Source: Persicaria tinctoria
Lineage: Eukaryota; Streptophyta; Magnoliopsida; Caryophyllales; Polygonaceae
DNA length: 64,000 bases
NCBI GenBank assembly: GCA_037127255.1
Contig: JBANSL010000013.1
Coordinates: 58,564,188 to 58,628,187 of the forward strand
Direction of reading: 5' to 3'
Every line of letters starts with the position of its first letter. The stretch's first letter is position 1. Made by a program: the position numbers and the translations under genes. Shown in pieces: positions 1-13,400 of this stretch. The notes below the pieces were generated by a model. The model was not told where the DNA came from. It did not search any database and worked only from the letters and a program-made list of their open reading frames with translations.

Positions 1-3000
1 CACCTATAATGCCTATATGAAATATGCATTATCACCTATCAAAATCAAAACTGGGACAAGTCGGATAGCCGTTAAACATAGGGATCGAGATATGGTATTG
101 GAGGAAAGAACGAAACTGCCAAGATGGCATGGTCTGAGCAAGGCCCTCAATGGGAGCAGTCAACAAAAAAAAATCATGTGCTCTTTCCTCTCTTACAGCT
201 TGTAAAATGTGTAACTGCCTTGGCATCAAATAAAGCATAGTCACTAAGTTGTCGTCAATGAACTTGAAGTATCGATCTACCAATACTGACATGAATATTT
301 TTTGGGTACAGGGATACAACCAAGTCATCAATATTAGAACCAACACAAGTGACATACCTCAAGATGGCATGGATCGGGTGAGAACACTGTCAGGGCCAAT
401 TAATGTCAGGACATCTAGATGGTGATGGCGTGAAATTACTCAAAATAGATGTTTGGAGTTTAGCCAATTGGAGACGAGATATAATGCAAGCAAAATGACT
501 AACATCGTGTGCAGTGAGCAAACCAAGCTATTAGAGAAATGTTAGGCGGGAATGTATCATATAATTGTTGTTGGCTGGTCCTCCTAACAATTTCACTCCC
601 AATTTGGGTCTAGAAATGTTAGGCGGGGACAAACCAACTAAGGCTCATCGGATCTTCAGTCAGCCAGCATAATTTAATTTTCTAAATGTTAAAAAATAGC
701 CCCAACTTTGGACCCTCTCTAACCACAATATCAAGCGCTTTAGCAACCTCAATCATGTCCCCTACAAGGAACCGTCATCTAGGCACCAAGCGTTGATATC
801 AAGAGCACAAGATGTATTACTTATGGCACCAATCATGTTTTTTTGCCCCTTTTTTAATTATTTATTTCCTTTAATTTTTTTTTATTCTTTCCTTTATCTC
901 TTTAAACCAATGACATTTTTTCTTTTATTCTTAACATATTTACTAACTATTGAGCTTAATTCAAAACATTGAATTCATTCCAATATAATTATTGAGTTTT
1001 ACTCAAAATTATTTACTAACTATTGGGCTTAATTCAAAACATTGAACATAACTAGTATAATCTCCGAGTCATGGCGCGTGCACGAGGGAAAAATATAAAA
1101 TATCTATTATAAGGGTGAACAAAAAATAATAAAAAATGCAAATAGTGAATTATGTTAACAAATATATGAATAAATATATTAATGAATGAAATTGCTGCGT
1201 TAGACTTCGTCCATAGGGTTCCTGGAAAAAAAAATATTTTAATTATATGTGGATTTTTGGTCGATCTTCGAATGAGTTTGGATTGATTATGTTTTGACAT
1301 CCGATTTAATTAGATTTTTTGTTGATCTTTGAATGAGTTTGGATTATTCCCTTCGGATTGCTAGAGGAGTTAGGAACCCTAGCGGGCGAGTCTAGATGGG
1401 CAGGAATTAGGAAGGGAAGGTAGGAGAGGGAAAAAAATAAAAGAGTAGAAAATAGGGGATTAATTGAATTACCTAAAATCAAGGAGAAGATTACACGTCA
1501 GGAAAGTCTCCACCAGAAGCATGGTCCGCATGGACATGTCGCTATCCATACCCTTATCTAACAAAAACCTATTAACCGAGTGAAGGATAGCTTCACCATC
1601 CCCATACACACCCCCACCAAACTGGTGTGTGCCTAAATAATTGTCGAGTTCCTTGACGACGGTAAAAGCAGCAGATTTAAAAACCAACCTCCTCCAAATA
1701 AAACCTATTGCAATAGGGTGAACACCCTCACTAGGTTTTAACAATGGCGTCAAGGGATCAATTGCAATGAATTCTCCCAGTACTTCAGGACAAGCACTCG
1801 ACAGAAAAAGGTTCACAACACTCGTGATAGCTGCAAGAAGCTCACTAGAGATATCGTCACAGGCTCCACTTAGAATCTCAATGAAATGTTGTGCTCTTAG
1901 TCCATCCTTTCCACAAGTATCCTTGGGGAAGCTCCCGATCCTATTGAGAACTAACTCTTTACTAATCGAAAAAGCAAGCACCGAGAGAGGATCACATGAA
2001 ACAACCAGCAAGGGAGAAATAGGTGCTTAGCAAAAAGCTCAGTAATTGTGTCCTCATTGAACGTGGCAATCCCAATGGATGTGAGGACCCTAATAGTAGC
2101 AACATAATGCCCATCTCCCATTTTTGGTTTGCTTTGAACCACATTATACTCAAACTAAGATATGGCTTTTTTCTTCTTTACCAAAACAGAGTTGTAAGAG
2201 GCAGAGGGAGTAAGTATATCATGAACTAGAGATTTAATCCCTCCCGTCTCTCTCCAAAAAGCAAAGGCAAAGTCAAAGACGCAACCTGATTCCTCTTCAT
2301 TCGACATGCCTTTAAGGTGATCCTGCATAGCAACCGTATTTAGAACACATGACGGGAAAACAAACAACTGAACCCAACATAAAACAACTGATGGTTGAGC
2401 AATAACCCTAGAAAGAGCTTCAAGATACACCCTCCCGAATTCAAGACGGAGCTTATAAGGGATACTTTTGGAAGCCACCAACCGTTGCTCAAGGAAACGC
2501 TAAAACAAATACTCATCAAAAACCAATTCCCTCAGCCTAACTATATCAACATTACGGACATCCGGAGAGTCCCGGCAAACAAAAGCCAACAAACATGGAG
2601 AACCAGGCGGTCTAGGAATACCATGGATGACAAATGACTCACTATTACCACCACACCCCGGCCCAACGATAGGAATTCCTACACCACCATGCTTGAACAT
2701 CATCCTAACCATGTGATTACACATGCACGTGTCACACAACCAACGACCAACCTGTTCAAGGTTGGCAGCTAGCAGATCATAAACAAACATGTCTGAAGAA
2801 ATGACCCTCGTGTATTTCTCAACTCACTTTGATGTACTGAAATGCCTAGAGAGGTGATCAACGAAATATTTTGACGTGAGATTGGTATTGACCGGACGAC
2901 CATCCCTACAACCTTCATTACCCCGGGAGGGGTAATGAAACCGATCATCTGATTGAGAGAGAGACATACCCGTGCACAAAAAAGCAACATAGTGTGGGTG

Positions 3001-3018
3001 AGGGCTTACAAAAGCCAC
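1..3018 (-). pseudogene. Decayed LINE-type reverse transcriptase, several frames
   Basis: Read on the minus strand, successive fragments follow the order of a plant non-LTR reverse-transcriptase family. They are an N-terminal cysteine-bearing region (2500-3018), a linker (2155-2481), the first part of the reverse-transcriptase domain (1469-2011, with KDGLRAQHF, PLTPLLKP and FIWRRLV) and a C-terminal piece (32-355, with PIEGLAQTMPSWQFRS). The reading frame shifts between blocks and stops interrupt it. The palm segment with the catalytic YxDD box is missing: the sequence diverges after position 1510 and resumes only in the C-terminal piece. The family assignment rests on recognised motif order and is inference. 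No poly-A tail or target duplication is visible because the element runs off the window. A second piece of the same kind of element lies at 33570-34256 on the other strand. Confidence 0.7.
356..1468. other. AT-rich stretch without a recognisable gene
   Basis: This lies between two fragments of the reverse-transcriptase remnant. I see only short spurious frames, a T-rich run near 840-900 and a near-duplicate phrase around 'ttactaactattg' at 947 and 1014. No coding signal, tRNA or clear element end. Confidence 0.5.
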
Positions 3019-3982
3019 GTTTCATAAATTTTTTAAAAATATATTTTTACTCAAAATTAATTATAAAATGCGGTTTGAAATCGCGTTTCTTTCTTATGTC
3101 TTTTTTCCCACTCCCAGATTTCACTTCTTTTGAATGAGACGCGTCTTGAGACTGCGTTTCTAGGACTTACCTACAAATTTTGAATGGTGCGAATTTTTCC
3201 GTAAATTTTTATTTTTCTCTTAATATTTTGAAAAAAAAAAATTAAGTTCGTGGTGCATATGCATAACTTGGAAAACAAACCGCACTTAAAAGTACATTGA
3301 TGATACAGCGGCCCAGTGAAGCACAGCCTGGGCCATTTTGTGCAGAAAGCCCAAATAATTATAAACTGAACAAATTTCTGTGCTTCATTCTGTTCCCGTG
3401 GGTATTCTCTAATTTCAAATGTCAGTTATGTTCCTCACAAAGTCACTTCAACATCCGTTACTCGTTGATGGTCGTGAGAGACAAGCAGCTTTGATTTAGG
3501 AGACATCGGAGAGGTAAGCTTTCGATTTGGGATTCATATGAAATTGTTTTTACATATATTTGTGAAATGATTTGATGTATGATTGTTTGTTTGTTTGGTT
3601 CTCCATGTTTCTCTGCTCCATGCTACTTTTTTTTGCTAAATTTGGGTTTCTCCTTCTCCCCCATGGTTTCTTTTTTCCTTTGTTTTTCACCAAGTAAACA
3701 GCTTTTTCGTTTTCGATTCCTCTTGTTGAAAACCTGTTCAACATCAATTAGGGCAATCGTTCGTTCGATTGAATTTTGCATTTTGATGTATTGAAAGTGC
3801 CCTCGTGTTTTCTTGGCATTTTCGTTGAATTCTGTCGAGTTTGTTTGAATTGCTCTAGGGTTTGGTTGAATTGGGGGTTGGTGTTTGTTTGAAGGAGGCG
3901 GGGGTTGGAGAATGGGCTTTGGAGAATTTGAAGCTGATGCTTAGGAAATAGAGAAAAGAAACCAAAATTGGAGTCAAAGTTC
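3019..3982 (+). promoter_or_regulatory. 5' flank and probable leader of the PERK gene
   Basis: No coding exon is convincing here. A good splice donor (gag/gtaagc) lies at 3513/3514 and several AG acceptors precede the coding start, for example at 3942-3943, so a leader intron is plausible. Frames in the pyrimidine-rich 3579-3794 stretch look spurious. No TATA box stands out. Confidence 0.35.
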
Positions 3983-6900
3983 ATGGCTCCAAGCCCGGAA
4001 TCCTCACCAGCATCCCCACCGCCTCCCACCGAGACAAGCACCACTCCTACCGAAAAAGAGAGCCCAACACCACTAGCAAAAAGCCCACCTCCACCACCTG
4101 TAAATACCTCACCTCCACCACCATCAAAAACCTCACCTCCGCCACCAGCAAAAAGCCCACCCCAACCCCCACCCCCACCCGCAGAGGGAACCCCACCTCC
4201 ACCACCAACCAGAAAAATCCCCCCTCCACTGTCAGAGGAAACTCAGGAAAGCCCCCCACCACCGTCAAAAAAACCCCCATCGCCGGCTAAAAACCCACCA
4301 CCTGTAAAGAGTCCACCTCCACCTGATGCATCACCGCCACCACCTCCCACTAGAGACACACCTTCATCAGTTTCTAAGCCTCCGCCATCCACAGCTTCTT
4401 CTACCGCTCTTCCCGAATCTCCACCATCAACAACAAATGATTCTCCACCTTCTTCCACCTCTACTTCGGCCACTCCATCTTCTACAAATTCTTTGCCCAA
4501 TCTTTCTCCTATTTCTCTTGCCGCTAATAATTCTTCATTTTTAGATTCCTTGGCTACTACAAGATCCAATTCTACCGCCTCTTCTGCCCATAAAGAGGGA
4601 CATGGAGTCAAATATGGAGTCTTGATTGGTGTTCTTTCTGCAGTTCTTGTGATTGGTCTTGTCATGGCTATCATTTTTCTTAGATGTCGGAAAAAGAGAG
4701 GAAGACAAAGCTCCTATCTTGCTCCAGGCTTGGGTAACATTACTTCACTCAAATAAATTTCAGGCTTGGGTAACATTTCTGCAAGGAAGCTCGGATACTA
4801 AAATGTGGGTTATGTTATGTGTATGCTGTTCCTTGATTTATTGGCATTTGTTGCATGTTGTGTTCATGCCTGCAACATTTCAATTGTGGCTTATGAAGAG
4901 TAGGACAGTTAAATGCGTAGTTGTGGAAGTAGCACTTGTGAAATTACTTTGTTCAGGCCTGCAACATTTTAATTACATTTTTTCATTTTTTATAAGCATC
5001 ATTATCTTCCAAGGCTTATTTCCTAGACTATATCTCATAAAGACATGATATGACTGACTTGTTTTGTTTTTTCTCTCTATGGATCTTCATTTTTATGCAA
5101 CGGTATAAAACAACAGGGGGGAATGATTCAGGTGGTGAATATAGTAATCTGACACCAGATTATGGAATAGTCAGTCCAAAAGGATGTTTCACATATGATG
5201 AACTATCCACTTCAACGAATGGGTTCTCGCCACAAAATATTTTGGGTTCTGGTGGTTTTGGCAGTGTTTACAAGGGTTATCTTCAAGATGGCAGAGAAAT
5301 AGCTGTGAAGAAGCTCAAGGTTGGTAGTGGACAAGGTGACCGTGAATTCAAAGCCGAAGTTGAAATCATCAGCCGCGTTCATCATCGGCATTTGGTCACA
5401 CTCGCTGGTTATTGCATAAGTGACCATGAGAGATTGCTCGTCTATGAATTTGTTCCAAACAATACCCTTGAAAACCACCTACACGGTAAAACACACTATT
5501 AAATCACGCACCGTAAAAAGAAAAGTGATTACTGGTTCAGCTAACGGAATTCTGTTTCCAGTGATATTTGTGTTTGGCATTTGGCAGGCACCAACCAGCC
5601 TGTCATGAAATGGAATCTTCGTGTTAAGGTTGCTACTGGTTCTGCTAAAGGAATTGCTTATCTACATGAAGACTGTAATTGCCTATATTTAACTCCTCTC
5701 TGATCTTTCTTTTGCCTTAATTCTTCAAGATTCCGCGTTCTTTTGAAAAGAAGTTCTCGTTTCCTCAATATTGTAGGAATAGAACAGTAATTAACCCTTT
5801 TGATTGTATACTAGTATGTTCCTAAGTTGTTGCTTGGAATGAATTTGTGCAGTAACACATCTTTTGGACAGATGAGTTTATCAAAAGGGAAATATCTATG
5901 TCTAAGGATGAATATTTCCTAACGGATATGGCTGAGCCGCTTATTTTGTTTATTTTGGACTCATCAGGTCACCCACGAATCATACATCGAGATATTAAAT
6001 CAGCTAACATTCTCCTGGAAAACAACTTTGAAGCAAAGGTACGCCACCAAATGCCCTGTTTTTTGTTAAAGTAAGGTAGTAAGCAATGAACTCTACATTG
6101 TATATCGATGACTGATACTATTACATATTCTCGAAGTTTTCCATAATGCAATGTTCCCTTACTGTAAACTTGCTTATGATGTCATAACCTTAGATCTGCG
6201 CATATTTAGGTGAAAACCAGCAAGTTTTGATTTGATAGTTTTTCTTGTTTTATCCATAGGTGGCTGACTTTGGACTGGCAAAGCTGGCAGAGGAATTAGA
6301 TGTAAATACACATGTATCCACTCGTGTCATGGGAACCTTTGGGTGCGCCTCTTTTATCTGAAGGATCATGTTCTTTTCATAACTTGTAGGGTTGCACAGG
6401 AAGTTTCTTTGTATGTTTAAAAAATAACAGTCAAATAAAAGGTCTTGTCATATGGTTATTAAACTTTCAACAGAGAATTTTAAAAGAAACTTCTACTTCA
6501 AGATTTAGCTTCCAAAATTTTGATATTTGATCATAACCGTTGATCACATTCCAGGTATATGGCTCCTGAATATGCAACAAGTGGGAAATTGACGGAGAAA
6601 TCTGATGTGTTTTCATTTGGAGTAGTACTATTAGAGCTGATTACAGGGCGTAAACCTGTTGATGAATCTCAACCATTGGGAGAGGAGAGCTTGGTTGAAT
6701 GGGTAAAAGCTGAAATCGCACACCCTTCTGTACTCTAGACATGATTCATGCTAATGTCCAAGATTCGTGTTAAAGATTTTAGATACTTTAAATCCTACCA
6801 TTTCCCATCGTCATGTGATACTTAAACTGTGTGCACATCCAAGTCACTAATCTAATATAGTCATCTTATAGGCTCGCCCGCTGCTGACAAAAGCACTGGA

Positions 6901-7495
6901 TAATGAAGACTTTGATGGGTTAGCTGACGTGAGAATGGAAGGTGACTACGTTCCCGCTGAGATGTTCCAGATGATTGAGGCAGCGGCAGCTTGCATACGA
7001 CATTCTGCTCCTAGGAGGCCAAAAATGAGCCAGGTAAAATTTATTGCTTTGAAGTTAGTTTCTTTACTGCAAGTATATAGACGGAGATGGTCCTCCTAGA
7101 AGCCTGTATAAGCTTTCTAAAGTTGAAGAATGACCTTGGGTAGACCTGTCAATTGCTTCACTTTGGGTTTGGATGAAGTGCAGAGTGAATCATTTTTGTT
7201 GGGTTAAACCTTGTATACATGTTAGGGTCAAGAGCACCAAAAGAACTGACATTGGTAGATGTTTTGAAACTGTGCTTCTGTTCTTTAGGTAGTGAGAGCA
7301 CTGGATTCACTAGTTGATTCATCAGTAGATCTTACAAACGGAATGAGACCCGGGCAGAGCACAGTCTTCGATTCGAGGCAGCAATCTGCTCAGATCAGAA
7401 TGTTCCAGAGAATGGCGTACAAGAGCGACAATAACAGCGCTGAGTACAACAGCAGTAAGGCCAGTGGGAGCAGTGGCACTGCAGGTGGGCATTGA
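3983..7495 (+). CDS. PERK: Proline-rich extensin-like receptor kinase (PERK family), 8 exons
   Basis: Plasma-membrane Ser/Thr receptor kinase thought to monitor the cell wall. Exons: 3983-4733, 5117-5485, 5588-5674, 5968-6038, 6260-6342, 6555-6702, 6872-7033, 7289-7495. All introns are GT-AG, the phases match at every junction, and the total is 1878 nt, or 625 aa, usual for the family. Residues 1-200 are rich in SPPPP blocks typical of extensins. A single membrane span (about 211-233) is followed by RCRKKRGR. The kinase (about 287-560) shows [11 protein letters not shown] at 294, the ATP lysine in IAVKKLK at 315, HRD with Asp411, DFG with Asp429, and APEY. No N-terminal signal peptide is seen, as is usual for PERKs. 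I chose ATG 3983 because the frame opens upstream only with TTG. Family identity is secure; the subfamily number is not known. Confidence 0.96.
4725..4777 (+). repeat. 17-bp direct repeat duplicating the exon-1 splice donor
   Basis: The 17 bases around the first donor (4725-4741) recur at 4761-4777, period 36. The first donor (GT at 4734) gives the correct phase into exon 2. The second (GT at 4770) would include an in-frame TAA, so it cannot give the full protein. Confidence 0.85.
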
Positions 7496-8878
7496 TGGGT
7501 CATTCGAGATAAAGTATTCCATCGCCAATTGTTCCTTACCCAGAAAATACTTCTTACAAGGCGGGAGTTACATTTGGTATAAAACCATCATCACTTCAAA
7601 ATCTCACTTGACTGCCTTGCATGAAAAGAGTGTTAAGTGATAACATGAGGTTGAAAGTATGAGAAATCCGGAAGTTTCAACCGGCCATGGAACTGAATGC
7701 AAGAGGCATGAAAATCAAGAATTTGTGAGCAGATTCTTTGAAGAGGTGAACTGTACAGCTGCAGAAAATGCTCTACTGATTTAGTTTATTTTCTGGCTGG
7801 GAACGCAGATTGATTCTAGTTGCAAAATGCGCTGTTTCTATGGTTCATATGAATGTAAGCTTTGTAGTTTTATTGTTGCAAATTATTGGGAACTCATTTG
7901 TATTCCTAGAAAGTGAACCAAAAGTTCCTACAAAATCTGGAAAACTGTTGTGAGATGTAATGCTTTGTAAACATTCCGCCCCCCCCCCCCCCCCCCCACA
8001 CCCATACATATATACCACGAACATTCCCTTTTTTATTTTTATTTTTATTTTAGCCCCTACATTGTTAAACTTATATTTAGCCATGATGATTTTAAATGCT
8101 AGTAATTCCTAGGATAGGCTTAGATTAACAATTTTGAGTTTTTATTTTTAATTAGTGTAGTACGTATTAGTAAAATATCTTATGTACTCGTATTTTTGTA
8201 GTATGTATGAGTGCATATTAAATTACATAATATCGGTCCAAAAAGAGATTATAAGGAAAGCATGAGCCGTTAATGAATTCCTCCTTGTCCTTTACGACAA
8301 CATCTAATTCCTTCTCGAGAACATGGATGAACTGCAACTAAATCTCATATTCATAATCCAACAATTGTATCTTCTGTCAAAAAAAAAAAAGATTATACCA
8401 ACTTGACCCAAGTTTTTAGAAGAGTCTAAAAGGAATATCTTTCAATCAGTTGCATCTGTAGATATATTTTCAGAGGTGGACATGGTGATTAGAGTTTGTT
8501 AAAAAAAAAGATCTTTGCTCTGATACCATAAAAGAATTTGGGAACTCAGTTGAAAATATTCCAAAAGATATACACATGATACAAATGAGGATAAATATAT
8601 ATATATAGATATAGATAGAATAAAAAATAGATAGAATATATCTCTAATACTGGCCAACGGTGCTGTTTCAAGATGGTTCTTGACTTCATCCATAGTCTAC
8701 GTCTCCAATGTGTTTGATTTAGTTTTGTCTAGTTTAATCTTGTAGGATGCGCTTCCACTTGTTGTATTGCATCTTTATGTTTCCGCTTGTATGTTATGAC
8801 GACTTTTCGTCTGCCGACTTGTCAGCCGTCGAGATTTAGGTATATCTGATCTTGAATTCTTACTTAATAAAATAATAA
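7496..8878 (+). other. PERK 3' flank; no further gene seen
   Basis: Downstream sequence probably includes the PERK 3' untranslated region up to about 7900. It contains a 19-base C run at 7979-7997 and a short TA/TAGA stretch near 8594-8618. No coding exon, tRNA or element with clear ends was found. Confidence 0.5.
7979..7997. repeat. Poly-C tract, 19 C
   Basis: Uninterrupted C run about 480 bp after the PERK stop codon. Its length is likely to vary between individuals and between sequencing reads. Confidence 0.9.
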
Positions 8879-9055
8879 TACTCCATTCGCTTCCTTTTAA
8901 ATGACTTTTTTCAAGTCAAGCGCGCAGTTTTAGAACAATAAAAACTATAGATTATTGAAAAAAATATTTCAAAAATTAATATTTTATATAGTTTTTCACA
9001 CTTAAAAAAACGTGAAAGTATAATAAAAAGTCAATTAAGAGGAAACGAATTGAGA
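8879..9055. mobile_element. Small MITE with inverted ends
   Basis: The left end (ctccattcgcttcc, then aaatgactttttt) matches the reverse complement of the right end (aaaaagtcaattaagagg, then aaacgaattgag) at roughly three quarters of positions. The 177-bp AT-rich body is foldable. It resembles Stowaway-type MITEs; the target duplication is not clear. Confidence 0.55.
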
Positions 9056-9348
9056 AATAAATAAAGGGACAGGCCGAAAGCCCATAATTTATTTTCGAGC
9101 GTTCTCGTTTTTGCTATTTTTTCTATGTAGAGGATAGTAGAAATCAAATGATTCTCTAGCGGTGCTTGGCCTTATCCGCCATTTTCGTCCACATCTTATT
9201 TGATTTTTTGCTATTTTTTCGCTTCGTTTCTGTAGAGCTCTCTTGTCTGTATTATGTCCCGCTTTGTATTTTCTTTGTTTGACGGTTCATCGTCAAACAA
9301 AAAAAAACTACCTACACGGTTAAAAACAAGTCTGACCTCGGATTATTA

Positions 9349-10213
9349 GAGCAAGCCTAACAGCTTTTCTAAAATAGAAAAAAGGAGAGATTTTAGAGAA
9401 AAACGTCATTTTTTCTCCCCAACAGTTTGTCCAAACTCTCTCTAAAATAGAGAAATGGATGGAGAGAGGGGAAAAATCTCTATATTTGGAGGAAGAGAAG
9501 TTGATCTCTATAATTTAATGTTCACTTGTCCCTATATAGAATTTAATGACACAACCCCACATTTTCACCCATAATATGAAAAAAAATTAATTTCATATTT
9601 ATTAGTAATAAAAATATAATTATTTTTAAAAATTAATTAAAAAAATTGATATGATTTGATATAATATCTAAATTAATTATGTTAAATCAATATACATAGA
9701 TAAACAAAACATCATAATTCTATGTTAAATTTTATAAATAAAATAGCATAATTAATTTCATCCAATTTAATGCTATAAAATTTTCACTTCAAAAAATATT
9801 CACTTGAACACATAACTCATATTGAAATGATTTTATTTTTATAAATTATAAAGTAAGCCTTATTAGTTAATTAATTAAGCAAATATGATCAATCACCAAT
9901 CTAATTTCTAATAAAAATATATATTAATCAATTGAAAATAATCAGATTAAATTTGAATAATATTTTATCCAATTTTATGATAACTTTTATACTAACAAAT
10001 TTGAGTCTAAATGTTAGAATTAAGTTTAAATGAAGTTTTTAAAAATATAGAATTAAATGTCTTTAATAAATGCATTTATTTATTATAGTCTTTAATAAAT
10101 GTAAAAATATATAAAATAGAACAGCTATTGGAGTTTGAGTGAAATTTTTTTTAGAGATTTTGACATTTTCATCTCTATTTTAAAGATTATATACAAAGTT
10201 GTTGGGCTTGCTC
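9349..10213. mobile_element. MITE with GAGCAAGCC termini upstream of ICME
   Basis: The left terminus GAGCAAGCCTAACAGC and the right terminus GTTGTTGGGCTTGCTC form an inverted pair around an AT-rich 865-bp body without coding potential. TTATTA-like sequence also flanks both ends in inverted orientation. Superfamily is uncertain (PIF/Harbinger-like or hAT-like). It ends 212 bp before the ICME start codon, so it may overlap the promoter. Confidence 0.65.
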
Positions 10214-10425
10214 CTACCTAATAATAAAAAAAAAAAATTGATTCCCAAAAAACCGTTACGGTTAAAAGGAAGTGGTGGAAGAAAACACGCTTCCAGAGGA
10301 ATGCAGACACGCCAACACAAACACACCGCACCACTCCGAATAACGCAATCAGATCCCCACAACACAAGATTCTCTCCCCTACACCGCTTCAATTTCTCTC
10401 TCCTCTCCTCTCCTCTCCGCCGCTT
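10214..10425 (+). promoter_or_regulatory. ICME proximal promoter and pyrimidine-rich leader
   Basis: Only about 210 bp of non-element sequence precede the ATG. A CT-rich patch (10391-10418), typical of plant 5' leaders, lies immediately before it. No convincing TATA box is visible. Confidence 0.4.
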
Positions 10426-13400
10426 ATGGCGGCATCTGCCACTTTGCCGGCGAATCAATTGAAACGCTCCCCGCACAGAACCGCATCTTGCCCCGATCAG
10501 TTCGACGGCACCGTTTGCGACTTGGACTCTGTCGCCAACACTCTGTTTTGCGGTGATTCTGGCTATGGAAACATCACTCGTAGTAGCACTAATAGCGACA
10601 GAGCGCTCCGGCGGAGAGGAGCGCCAGACGCTAGGCGACCGGGTAGGCAGCGGTCGTTCGGCCAGGACATCGGCCACGCTGCAGCCGAGACTTACCTCAT
10701 CACTCGCCTGAGTTTTAAGTTGCTCAGGCTCCTGGGGTAATGGTTCCTCTCGCCGGACATTTTATTTATTTGATGTTCCCAATCTTGCTTCTGATATTTA
10801 TTTTATTTCTTCTTGCTCTCTGCTTCCAACAGATTAAATGTCAATTTTATTGTGAATCAATTGAGTATTCAGGAGAGATTATAACTCTGGATCTGGAGAG
10901 TAATTATAATAGTATATGATTTGCTTTAATTTGATAAGATTTGATTCAATCTCCTCACCGCATTGCACCTAGTTAGTTTATTAGTTGTGTGGTGGCTTGA
11001 TTTTGGTCAAATTGGCAATAGAAGGAGTAGCCATTTTGGTCACATCCACATCTCAACAAGAAGTATGAAATTATTTTTAAAAAAGAGTTTTTATATACTC
11101 GTATGTTTTATTACTCTTAAAAAATGTGCATGAATAGTAAAATTTAAATTTAAAATCCAAGTGATTGTATTGATTATAACCCGCAAGACCCCTACTTGGG
11201 TACTTCTATAACAAACATACCTTGCCTGGCTTCTTCCTTTTCTATCATATACTGCTTTCTATCAATTCGCACTATTTTATTCTCACAAGGATGAGCAAAA
11301 GTGTTGCTCATTTACTTATTTATTCTTATATTTTACCAAGTGTGTATAGATTTTACTTATAATCTATTACGAGGTATGTCTATCGCAGTATCTTATCATT
11401 GGCTTTGTTTCAGGGTAGGTTCCCAGTGGATCACAAGATTGCTTGCACTAGCATGTTATGCTATGCTGCTGCTTCCAGGTTTTCTTCAAGGTATGCTGGA
11501 TATGGTTATGCATGGATGTACTGTATTTTTGTGGCTAATTGTATAAAGCAACACAATTTCTTTTTTCTCCCCCCTGTTGTGTTGTGATATTAAGATGCAA
11601 CCTCGACGCTGTAAGAAATTAGAAGATTATGGCAGAATTGGCTTTATATTTGTGCTTGTGTGTAAATAACAGTTCTGTAAAAGTGACCCTACCCTCCAAT
11701 TTTACGCACATTACAAAGCTAGTCGTTGAGAATAAAGCAAGTCATTGTCATACATACAGAGAGGGTAAGAACGAGGCTTGCAAACGAAATAGTGCTTATC
11801 TTTTGATATCAATTGATTTCTTTTTCACTGATTTAATTATCATTGGGTACAGTATGCCCTAACAATCTCAGCTGTGTGGCTAGAGTAATGCTGCTGGATT
11901 CAAACTGACTGAACTCATTACTTGTCAAGTTCAATAAATTTGTTGTCTTTGAAATTTGGATGCAGTGGGTTATTATTACTACTTTTCAAACCAGGTCCGT
12001 CGAAGCATCGTGTATGGAGATCTGCCAAGAAATAGGTATGTTTTCCTCCATGTGTTCTTGGAGTTTTTGGATTTGTAATGATTTAATTTAATCCTTAAAA
12101 ACAATAATCAATTTAACATGATGGTTTTGACAGAAAAATGTGTCACATAATATGTACAGAATCAGTAAAATTCCATTATTTCATTTACAGGCTCGACCTC
12201 TATCTACCAGCAGATTGTGATGGAAAGAAACCAGTTGTAGTATTTGTAACCGGCGGAGCGTGGATTATTGGGTGAGTTTTACATGCTAACCCCACTCTAC
12301 TAGTTCTAATAGGCAGCATTGATGAAAAGCACTACACCCCTTGAAGCCAGAATTCATTTTCCTTTACACCTAACATAATGCAGAAAAGGATTTTTATAGG
12401 AACTTTTGAACTAGAAACAATGGAATCTCCAATTATAGCAACTTTGGGATGTAAAATAATAAAATCTCAAGCTCTAATAATGTTTTTTAAGTTAACTAAT
12501 ATCTTAGCATTCTTTCTACTTTCTATAGCAATAACAGCATCTTGATTTTTCTGTTGATCCTATAAGAAACTATATTATTTGTCAAGATCCTTGAAATGGA
12601 TTAAAAAGTGAAAAGTAATTGATATGATCCAATGGCTAGCTAGTTGGTTGGTATACTTGAAATTCTTGGGTTTACCGATTTTGAGAAGTGAGAAATAACC
12701 TGTTTTAGTCCTTTCTAAAGTTATCAGATTTACTGAGGAAACCTAGTAATATACTTTCCTGTAATGTTATCCAAAATATTTCCCACGGTGATTACAGTTG
12801 CTAGCTTGAGTAGAAGGTAATATTGCCATTTATGTCTACCAGCCAGAATCCATAACAGTGCACGAGTGAGGAAATTCCTTCTGTTGACTTGTGGTTTAAT
12901 AGATAGTTTCATTTTGCTTGTCTTCCACTAATCAGTAATCTCTAGTGTGCCTCTAAACTTTAGGTTCAACATCGTGTTAACTGCTAAACACAGTCTCCTC
13001 TCCCACCAAAGATTGTGACTGTGTGGTCATTATATCCATAATTAAATTACAGTATTTATCTGTTCAAGATATAAAGCATGGGGTGCTCTACTTGGACGAG
13101 AATTGGCAGAGAGAGACATAATTGTTGCAAGCATCGACTACAGGCAATTACCTTCCTCTCTTCCTCATTGACATGTGTAATTAATCAATTACATTATTTC
13201 TACATATGCTTCTGAAGTGATGTTTGATTTGATTTTTGGAGATTTTGGAGAAAATAAAGCTTAACACTTGTGTTATCTTTATTACACCTTATCTTAAGAT
13301 GATGTTGTAGTGGTTTTCTGAAAAAGGGCACATTTAACATGTGGTATTTGAAAAATAGCCCATATCTAATTTCAAACTTGTTATGATCAGGATTCTCGGA

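Noticed and set aside
17..205. 62-codon plus-strand frame at the window start
   Set aside because: Overlaps the minus-strand reverse-transcriptase C-terminal fragment, which has recognisable motifs.
4047..4674. Antisense frames opposite PERK exon 1
   Set aside because: Mirror of the proline-codon repeat; Gly/Val-rich and not conserved-looking.
10180..10677. 165-codon minus-strand frame over ICME exon 1
   Set aside because: Antisense of a GC-rich exon; the plus-strand frame matches ICME with correct splice phase.
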